Part shown: piece after piece, positions 56,202 through 64,000 of the stretch
Numbering within the stretch: the stretch's first letter is position 1
Layout of the letters: every line of letters starts with the position of its first letter
From: Sphingomonadaceae bacterium
Lineage (GTDB): Bacteria > Pseudomonadota > Alphaproteobacteria > Sphingomonadales > Sphingomonadaceae
NCBI GenBank assembly: GCA_027533105.1
Contig: JAPZTW010000006.1
Span: 62,001-126,000, forward strand
Length of the DNA stretch: 64,000 bases
Reading direction: 5' to 3'
The notes under the pieces: generated by a model
Told to the model about the DNA's origin: nothing
Seen by the model: the letters and a program-made list of their open reading frames with translations, nothing else
Database searches by the model: none
Made by a program: the position numbers and the translations under genes

Positions 56202-57797
56202 TTGCGTCAGCTCCAGGGTATGGATGCGTCGTTCGTGGCGCTTGAGACGCGCAATTCGCCGATGCACATCGGCTCGATCCTGATCTACAATCCCGCAACG
56301 GCGCCCGGCGGCTTCGTCCGCTTCAAGGATATCCTGCGCTTCATGGAAAGCCGGATGCAACTGTCGCGCACAATGCGGCAGCGGCTGGTGCGGGTGCCGT
56401 TTGACCTCGACTATCCCTATTGGATCGAAGACCCCGATTTCGACCTGGAGTACCACGTTCGCCACCTGGCCCTGCCCAAGCCGGGGGACTGGCGCCAGCT
56501 GTGCATCCAGGCCGCCCGGATCTTTGCCCGGCCGCTCGATCTGAACCGCCCACCGTGGGAGTTCACGGTGATCGAAGGGCTGGACAACATCCCTGGAGTG
56601 GCACCCGGCAGCTACGCCATGGTCACCAAGGTGCACCATGCCGCGATCGACGGGATGAGCGGGATCGACCTGATGGAGGCGCTCCATACGCTGATGCCCG
56701 ATGCGCCGCCGCCGTCCACTCCGGACGACTGGCAGCCCGAACAGGTTCCCAGCCCGGCCTCGCTGGTCGCGCGGTCGTGGCTCAATGCCGTGGCCAACCC
56801 GGTCCGCCAGCTGGAAGTTGCGGCCAAGGCCGTGCCTGGCCTGGCCCGCGCGGTGAAGGGCCTCGCGACCAAGGATTTCGCCCTGCATGGCGAAATGCTG
56901 GCCCCGCGCACGCGCTTCAACCAGGTGATTTCCGCCAACCGCGTGGTCGAGGGACGTTCGGTCCCGCTGGCCGCGGTCAAGGCCATCCGCGAGGCAGTAC
57001 CCGGCGCCAAGGTCAACGACGTGTTCCTGACGATCATCGGCGGGGCCATGCGCAAGTACCTTGCGGCCAAGGACGACCTGCCCGACAAGACGCTGACCGC
57101 CATGGCCCCGATCTCGGTTCGCGGGAAGGACGAGAAGGGCGACATGGGCAACCAGGTGGCCGCGATGATCGCGCCGCTCGGGACCCATATCGAAGACCCG
57201 CTGGAACGGCTGGAATACGTCTTCTCGCAGACCACCAATTCCAAGGCCATGACCGACGCGCTGGGTGCGCGCAACATGACCGAGATGAGCAAGGTCAGCC
57301 CGGCGCTGTTCCTGGCCCTCGCCGCCCAGGCCTATACCCGCCTTGGCCTGGCCAACCGGGTCGCCCTGCCCTTCACCACGGTGGTTACCAATGTGCCGGG
57401 GCCGCCGGTGCCGATCTATTCGGCCGGGGCGCGGCTGGAAAGCATGATGGGCCTCCTGTGCCTGACCGACGGGCTCGGCCTGGGCCACGTGGTGCAAAGC
57501 TATGTGAAGGAGGCGACGATCGCCTTCACCGCCTGCCGCAAGCTGCTGCCCGATCCCGAATTCTACGCCCAGTGCATCGAGGACAGCTTCAACGAGCTGC
57601 GCGAGGCCGCGGCAAATGCGCCGGAACACCGCGCTGCGCAGGCAAAGGCAGCACCTAAGCCCGCGCCAAAGGCAAAGCCCGCACCAAAGCCAGCCGCAAA
57701 GCCCGCAGCCCGGACCAAAGCCGCGGTTGCCAAGCCCAAGGCCACCGGCAAGACCAAGACAACAGCCAAACCAGCCGCCAAGGCCAAGAAACGTTAA
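56202..57797 (+). CDS. Wax ester synthase/diacylglycerol acyltransferase-like protein with Lys/Pro/Ala tail
   Basis: A 531 aa WS/DGAT-family acyltransferase, which would transfer acyl groups from acyl-CoA to an alcohol or diacylglycerol. The catalytic motif is KVHHAAIDGMSG (HHxxxDG), preceded by LDLNRPPWEF. TTG at 56202 with AGGAGGGG upstream gives MRQLQGMDASF, the family N-terminus. The last ~50 residues are almost only Lys, Pro, Ala and Thr (KPAPKAKPAPKPAAKPAA), a low-complexity basic tail, possibly for binding DNA or a lipid droplet surface. The same frame stays open after the TAA up to the next gene. Confidence 0.87.
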   Translation: MRQLQGMDASFVALETRNSPMHIGSILIYNPATAPGGFVRFKDILRFMESRMQLSRTMRQRLVRVPFDLDYPYWIEDPDFDLEYHVRHLALPKPGDWRQLCIQAARIFARPLDLNRPPWEFTVIEGLDNIPGVAPGSYAMVTKVHHAAIDGMSGIDLMEALHTLMPDAPPPSTPDDWQPEQVPSPASLVARSWLNAVANPVRQLEVAAKAVPGLARAVKGLATKDFALHGEMLAPRTRFNQVISANRVVEGRSVPLAAVKAIREAVPGAKVNDVFLTIIGGAMRKYLAAKDDLPDKTLTAMAPISVRGKDEKGDMGNQVAAMIAPLGTHIEDPLERLEYVFSQTTNSKAMTDALGARNMTEMSKVSPALFLALAAQAYTRLGLANRVALPFTTVVTNVPGPPVPIYSAGARLESMMGLLCLTDGLGLGHVVQSYVKEATIAFTACRKLLPDPEFYAQCIEDSFNELREAAANAPEHRAAQAKAAPKPAPKAKPAPKPAAKPAARTKAAVAKPKATGKTKTTAKPAAKAKKR

Positions 57798-57854
57798 TTC
57801 GCCAGACCGGCCACCAAGAAGCCGGCAGCAAGAACCGCAGAGGATCGCCACCCA

Positions 57855-58652
57855 ATGACCGCAGCAAGCGCCGCATTTCCGCAGCCGAGCCATGCCCGCC
57901 CACCCTCGCGTTTCCTCGCCTTTGCCGAACCGCGCGCCCTGCTGGAACTGGCGGCCTTCTATGCCGTGCGGCCCTATCTTTCCAACCTGCCCAAGGGCGA
58001 TGGCCACCCAGTACTGGTCCTGCCGGGGTTCCTAGCATCGGATTCCTCCACCGCGCCGCTGCGGCGCCTACTGAAGCAACTGGGCTTCGATGCGCGGGGT
58101 TGGGGCATGGGCCGCAACGTGCGGATCGATGCGCCCCGCGTGCACGAGATGGAATCGATGCTGCTGCGGATCTACCGGGAAACGGGCCGGAAGGTCTCGA
58201 TCGTGGGGTGGAGCCTGGGCGGTGTCTTTGCCCGCGAACTGGCCAAGGCCCATCCCGAGGCGGTGCGGCTGGTGATCTCGCTCGGCAGCCCAATCTCGGA
58301 TGATCGCCGCCATACCAATGCCGCGCGGCTGTTCGAATACCTCAACGGCAAGGATCCCGAACCGATCCGTCATGGCCGGTTCACCGATCTGCACCGTGCG
58401 CCGCCCGTCCCCACTACCTCGATCCTGACCAAGACCGATGGCGTGGTGCACTGGCGCGGCTCGGTGCAGCGGCGCGATCATCACCCCCACACCGAAAACA
58501 TCGAGGTGCTGGCCAGCCATTGCGGGCTTGGCTTCAACCCCAGCGCGGTGATCGCGATTGTCGACCGGCTGCTGCAGCCGGAGGGGGAATGGCAGCCTTT
58601 CGAACCGCGCCTGTCGCACCGCTGGATGTTCCCGAAGACCAGCCTGCAATAG
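57855..58652 (+). CDS. Alpha/beta hydrolase (lipase/esterase-like)
   Basis: A 265 aa protein. HPVLVLPGFLASDSSTAPLRRLL is the oxyanion region, SIVGWSLGGVFARELA the nucleophile elbow (Ser in GWSLG) and a late SHCGLGFNP supplies a possible His. It has no signal peptide. It lies in the same frame as, and 57 bases after, the WS/DGAT gene, suggesting a role in the same lipid pathway. Confidence 0.8.
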   Translation: MTAASAAFPQPSHARPPSRFLAFAEPRALLELAAFYAVRPYLSNLPKGDGHPVLVLPGFLASDSSTAPLRRLLKQLGFDARGWGMGRNVRIDAPRVHEMESMLLRIYRETGRKVSIVGWSLGGVFARELAKAHPEAVRLVISLGSPISDDRRHTNAARLFEYLNGKDPEPIRHGRFTDLHRAPPVPTTSILTKTDGVVHWRGSVQRRDHHPHTENIEVLASHCGLGFNPSAVIAIVDRLLQPEGEWQPFEPRLSHRWMFPKTSLQ

Positions 58653-58659
58653 TCCTGTC

Positions 58660-59619
58660 ATGACCCGCCATCTTGTCGATCCCGAGCTACTGCCGCTGCT
58701 CGACCTGATGCCCGGCATCGATTTTGCGCAGGTTGACCTGCCCGAACTGCGCCAGGCCAGCAACGCGCGCTATGCCTTTCTCGGCAGTCCGCCGCTTACG
58801 CCCCGGATCGAGACGATCGCCGGGCCTGGCGGTCCGCTTGAGCTGTTCATTTACGATCCGGCGCCAGGCACCGGCAACCGTGCAGCGCTGCTGCATATCC
58901 ATGGCGGCGGCATGATCATGGGATCGGCCAAGGCGATGCAGCTTGGCCCGGCCAACATGGCCCGGTCGCTGGGCATTCCGGTGGTCTCGGTCGAATACCG
59001 GCTCGCGCCCGAGCACCCCTTCCCCGCCCCGCAGGAAGACTGTTACGCCGCGCTATGCTGGCTGGCGGACCATGCCGATGAACTGGGCGTGGACCGGCAG
59101 CGGATCGGCGTGACGGGGGAAAGCGCGGGTGGCGGGCTGGCTGCGGCAGTCGCGCTGATCGCGCGCGACCGCAAGGGGCCGCCCCTTGCCGGACAGTTCC
59201 TGACCTATCCGATGCTCGATCATCGCACTGGCGGGCCGGACTGCCCCTATGCCAATCCGGTGACGGGTGAATTCGTCTGGACGGCCGCGGCCAACCAGTT
59301 CGGCTGGGCCGCGCTGCGCGGGGATTACCGTGCGGACGATGCGCGCAAGGGCTGGTACTCCCCGGCCCTGGCCGAGGACCTCGCCGGATTACCGCCAACC
59401 TGGATCGGCACGGGCAGCCTCGACCTGTTCCTGGATGAGGACCTGGCCTATGCCCGCCGCCTGATCGCAGCGGGCGTTCCGGTTGAACTGCACGTCTATC
59501 CCGGCGCGATCCATGCCTTCAACGCCGTGGCGGAAAGCCGCCTGGCCAAAGCCTTTGGCCGCGACCTGATGAGCGCCATTGCCCTGGGACTGGGCGTTAC
59601 CAGCCAGGCGCAGGCTTAG
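58660..59619 (+). CDS. Alpha/beta hydrolase, hormone-sensitive lipase (HSL) family
   Basis: A 319 aa esterase-type protein. LLHIHGGGMIMGSA carries the HGGG oxyanion motif, VTGESAGGGLAAAVAL the GESAG nucleophile, SLDLFLDEDLAYA the acid and YPGAIHAFN the His. It starts 7 bases after the previous gene, giving an operon of WS/DGAT and two hydrolases. Substrate is likely a short acyl ester. Confidence 0.87.
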   Translation: MTRHLVDPELLPLLDLMPGIDFAQVDLPELRQASNARYAFLGSPPLTPRIETIAGPGGPLELFIYDPAPGTGNRAALLHIHGGGMIMGSAKAMQLGPANMARSLGIPVVSVEYRLAPEHPFPAPQEDCYAALCWLADHADELGVDRQRIGVTGESAGGGLAAAVALIARDRKGPPLAGQFLTYPMLDHRTGGPDCPYANPVTGEFVWTAAANQFGWAALRGDYRADDARKGWYSPALAEDLAGLPPTWIGTGSLDLFLDEDLAYARRLIAAGVPVELHVYPGAIHAFNAVAESRLAKAFGRDLMSAIALGLGVTSQAQA

Positions 59620-59625
59620 CCTCAG

Positions 59626-60135
59626 TCAGATCGCGCGGCCGTCGATATTGACGTTGCGGATCCGCCCGTCGCGGTCGATCGTGCAGCTGAAATTGCCCCG
59701 GCCAGTGGTGGTACCGCTGACACGCCAGCCATCGGCGTCACGATTGACGCTTTCGACCTCGCCAACCCGTTCGCGCCCGCGATTGACCTCGTCGATGCAG
59801 CGATTGACCGCCATGTCGATCCCGCTGCCCTCACGCCATTCCGGACGATCATCGCCGCGGCCATAGTCGTTGCGGTCCTCGCGATAGGAATCGTCCGGAT
59901 AGTCACGCGGCATTTGCTCGCGTTCCTTCTTCGCCTTGCTCGCGGCGCTGGCGATGGCGGCAATCCCGCCGATGATCAGGATCCCGGCCAGGATATCGCC
60001 GCCGTCGACCCGGTCGCGATGGCGATGATGGCCCCAGCCGTCACCCCACCCCCTGGCCAGCGCCGGGCTAGCCACCATCGAAAATGAAGCAACCAGCGCC
60101 AGGGCGGCGGCGCCACGCTTGAACTTGCCCGTCAT
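59626..60135 (-). CDS. Secreted protein with glycine-rich helix and Arg/Asp linker (paralog A)
   Basis: A 169 aa exported protein: signal peptide to ALARG, a hydrophobic glycine/alanine helix GGDILAGILIIGGIAAIASAAS, an Arg/Asp/Tyr-rich linker and a C-terminal domain with two Cys (NRCIDEV and FSCTIDRDGRIRNVNIDG). It shares this plan with the next gene downstream in the listing, so they are tandem paralogs. Function is unknown. Start MTGKFKRG is one of two possible ATGs. Confidence 0.7.
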   Translation of the reverse strand: MTGKFKRGAAALALVASFSMVASPALARGWGDGWGHHRHRDRVDGGDILAGILIIGGIAAIASAASKAKKEREQMPRDYPDDSYREDRNDYGRGDDRPEWREGSGIDMAVNRCIDEVNRGRERVGEVESVNRDADGWRVSGTTTGRGNFSCTIDRDGRIRNVNIDGRAI

Positions 60136-60240
60136 TGGCAGGAATCCCATCGCAAGGAACCCGAAGCGAGTCCCGATAATCAAGGCGTTAGGCGGCCCAG
60201 GCTTGCTCTCGCCTGAACCGCCCAAAGCGGGGAACCGGAC

Positions 60241-60858
60241 CTAGAGGCCGCGAATTCCGTTGTAGTCGAGATCGACCACCCGGCCGCGCTCGATCTTGCA
60301 CTTGAACGATCCGCTGTCGTAACCGCGCAGGCTGGCATTCCAGCCGCGATAGTCACCGCCCCAGCCCCGGCCGTAGTAGCCATCGCCCCGGCGCCAATCG
60401 CGGCCAAGCGAGTTCACGGCAATCCGGCCACGCACTTCGTAACCCCAGCGGGTTTCGCGGATATCCCGGATATCGGTCACATCGGCGCGGCCATAGGAAT
60501 AGCGGCTGGCATCGCGTTCAGCGGCATAGACGCACTGTTCGATTGCCCGGCGCGGGCTGCCCCGCCACGAACGGTCGCGATCATAGCCATAGCCACGATC
60601 ATAGCCGTAACCTGCCCGGCCATAACGGTAATCGCGATCATTGCGATAGTCGCGATCATAGCCATCGTCGCGGCTGGCCGCGGCAGCCACCGCGGCAATG
60701 CCACCGATCACCAGGGCCCCGGCGATGATGTCACCGGCGCTGACGCCATCGTTGTCGCGGCGATCGGCAAGGGCCGGGGTGGCCGAGGAAAGCGCCATCG
60801 CGCCAGCGGCAAGGCTGGCAATGGTACCCTTGGCCAGTGCTGTGGAGCGGGTCTGCAT
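60241..60858 (-). CDS. Secreted protein with glycine-rich helix and Tyr/Asp/Arg repeats (paralog B)
   Basis: A 205 aa exported protein: signal peptide ending ATPALA, hydrophobic helix AGDIIAGALVIGGIAAVAAAAS, a low-complexity stretch of Tyr, Asp, Arg and Gly (YGYDRGYGYDRD), then a domain with two Cys (IEQCVYAAE and SFKCKIERGRVVDLDYNG). ATG at 60858 has AAGGA 8 bases upstream and is preferred to the one at 60867. Separated from paralog A by about 105 bases. Confidence 0.72.
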   Translation of the reverse strand: MQTRSTALAKGTIASLAAGAMALSSATPALADRRDNDGVSAGDIIAGALVIGGIAAVAAAASRDDGYDRDYRNDRDYRYGRAGYGYDRGYGYDRDRSWRGSPRRAIEQCVYAAERDASRYSYGRADVTDIRDIRETRWGYEVRGRIAVNSLGRDWRRGDGYYGRGWGGDYRGWNASLRGYDSGSFKCKIERGRVVDLDYNGIRGL

Positions 60859-60968
60859 TGTCTTCATCCTTCACTCTCGCCCGGCGGAATAGCCCGGCGT
60901 CGAGTGAAGGATTAGCGATTCGACCGTGGCATGAAGCTGAACCCGTCGGTTAGCTTCCGTTCATAAAG

Positions 60969-63179
<2,211 letters not shown>

Positions 63180-63281
63180 GCGGTTCTCCGAAAAGAATAG
63201 AGCGCCCTCAACGAGAAAGGCGGCGGCGACCTTAACAGTCACCCCCGCCTTTTCAACCGGACCAAAGGTCGCGGATAAGAC

Positions 63282-63695
63282 TTATTCGGCGTCTTCGTCG
63301 ATCATCACCGGACCCGAATCCTGGCCCTTCGCGGCCGGATCACGGTCAACCAGTTCGATCACCGCGAGCGGGGCGGCGTCCGAAGCGCGGATGCCGGCCT
63401 TGAGCACGCGGGTGTAGCCGCCCTGACGGTCGGCGTAACGCGCGGCCAGGACTTCGAACAGCTTCTTTTCCTGGGCTTCGTCGAGCAGGCGGGCATGGGC
63501 CAGACGACGGTTCGACAGGCCGCCGCGCTTCGCCAGCGTGATCAGCTTTTCCAGGTAGGGACGCAGTTCGCGTGCCTTGGGCAGCGTGGTGGTGATCTGT
63601 TCGTGCTTGATCAGAGCCGCCGACATGTTGCGCAGCAGCGCCTTGCGGTGGCTGGAAGTGCGGTTGAGCTTACGCCCACCAAGCTTGTGACGCAT
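63282..63695 (-). CDS. rplQ: 50S ribosomal protein L17
   Basis: A 137 aa ribosomal protein starting [20 protein letters not shown] with LITLAKRGG, followed by a short acidic C-terminal extension ending MIDEDAE. It follows rpoA as in most bacteria, closing the alpha operon. Confidence 0.97.
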   Translation of the reverse strand: MRHKLGGRKLNRTSSHRKALLRNMSAALIKHEQITTTLPKARELRPYLEKLITLAKRGGLSNRRLAHARLLDEAQEKKLFEVLAARYADRQGGYTRVLKAGIRASDAAPLAVIELVDRDPAAKGQDSGPVMIDEDAE

Positions 63696-63775
63696 GGGTC
63701 TTTCCTTCGTTCGTTAGGGGGCCGTGCCAGGTACCCCATAGCAGGCGGCAGTTCCGGTCGCCGCCGATCACCGGT

Positions 63776-63795
63776 GGGGCACCCGAAGGTGCCCC
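63776..63795 (-). terminator. Hairpin in the rpoA-rplQ spacer
   Basis: GGGGCACC-CGAA-GGTGCCCC, a perfect 8 bp stem with a 4-base loop, sits 8 bases after the rpoA stop. It has no T-tract, so it may act as an mRNA-stabilising or partial attenuation element rather than a full terminator. Confidence 0.45.
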
Positions 63796-63803
63796 GAAAG
63801 CCA

Positions 63804-64000
63804 TTAGCCCAGCAGTTCCTGCTCGAGCTTCTTGGCCATTTCCTCGATGTTTTCCGGCGGCCAGCCAGGGATGTCCATGCCGAGGCGCAGGCCCATCGAG
63901 CTCAGGACTTCCTTGATCTCGTTGAGGCTCTTGCGGCCGAAGTTCGGCGTGCGGAGCATCTCGGCCTCGGTCTTCTGGACCAGGTCGCCGATGTAGATGA
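63804..64000 (-). CDS. rpoA: RNA polymerase alpha subunit, C-terminal end only
   Basis: The window holds the last ~65 codons. The peptide includes [37 protein letters not shown] and ends [13 protein letters not shown], which is the alpha C-terminal domain that contacts UP elements and activators. The rest of the gene lies beyond position 64000. Confidence 0.97.

Overview
The window is GC-rich chromosomal DNA from an alphaproteobacterium, most likely a member of the Sphingomonadales (Novosphingobium/Sphingobium/Erythrobacter-like). This rests on the CcrM methylase, the ChvI/ChvG-HprK-RapZ-EIIA-HPr cluster beside pckA, short-form HisG, BolA/DnaJ/CobS neighbours, and many secreted S9 peptidases and alpha/beta hydrolases. 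Genes are packed on both strands, with many 1-8 base start/stop overlaps. I see no tRNA, rRNA, CRISPR array, transposase or prophage.

Layout. 1-410: the 5' end of a divergent RBBP9-type hydrolase and a 318 bp intergenic region in front of ccrM. That region carries a dense, regularly spaced array of GANTC sites plus a perfect DnaA box; it is the most striking signal in the window. 411-7402: ccrM, folP, an SDR, an outer-membrane barrel protein, parC, a ferredoxin and a cysteine desulfurase. 8630-12063: a COG2945-type hydrolase, a DUF937/small membrane protein pair and a DUF885 lipoprotein. 12112-18439: pckA, divergent from the chvI-chvG-hprK-rapZ-EIIA-HPr series, a regulatory PTS without sugar permeases. 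18444-24493: RNA methylase, META-domain lipoprotein, rmuC, def, recR, fmt and truA, with a 34 bp inverted repeat between recR and fmt. 24538-33415: an MDR oxidoreductase, a very large TolB-propeller/amidohydrolase, a paired-hairpin repeat element, a thioredoxin-like protein, a secreted protein, a Baeyer-Villiger-type monooxygenase and cobS. 33517-40051: GST, a J-domain protein, bolA, pirin, SDR, epoxide-hydrolase-like protein, LtrA and DUF2332. 40099-43359: hisG-hisD-nusB-thiL. 43356-49117: desaturase pair, proton pyrophosphatase and an S9 peptidase. 49206-54145: a frameshifted GNAT gene, a cupin-like gene, tesB, a serine hydrolase and a methyltransferase. 54146-59619: uvrC and a lipid-type cluster (WS/DGAT acyltransferase with a Lys/Pro/Ala tail and two hydrolases). 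59626-64000: two paralogous secreted proteins, a prolyl oligopeptidase, rplQ and the end of rpoA.

Most genes are recognisable housekeeping or Sphingomonadales accessory genes. The main candidate for something undescribed is the ccrM upstream region: 11 GANTC sites within 154 bp, spaced at close to multiples of 10 bp with unrelated spacer sequence, next to a consensus DnaA box. It would make the gene for the GANTC methylase an unusually sensitive reader of its own methylation and of replication. Secondary items are a GNAT gene broken by one base in a homopolymer run, a CTG start proposed for thiL, an in-frame stop splitting a Lys/Pro/Ala tail before an in-phase hydrolase gene, cobS without an adjacent cobT, and two intergenic repeat elements.
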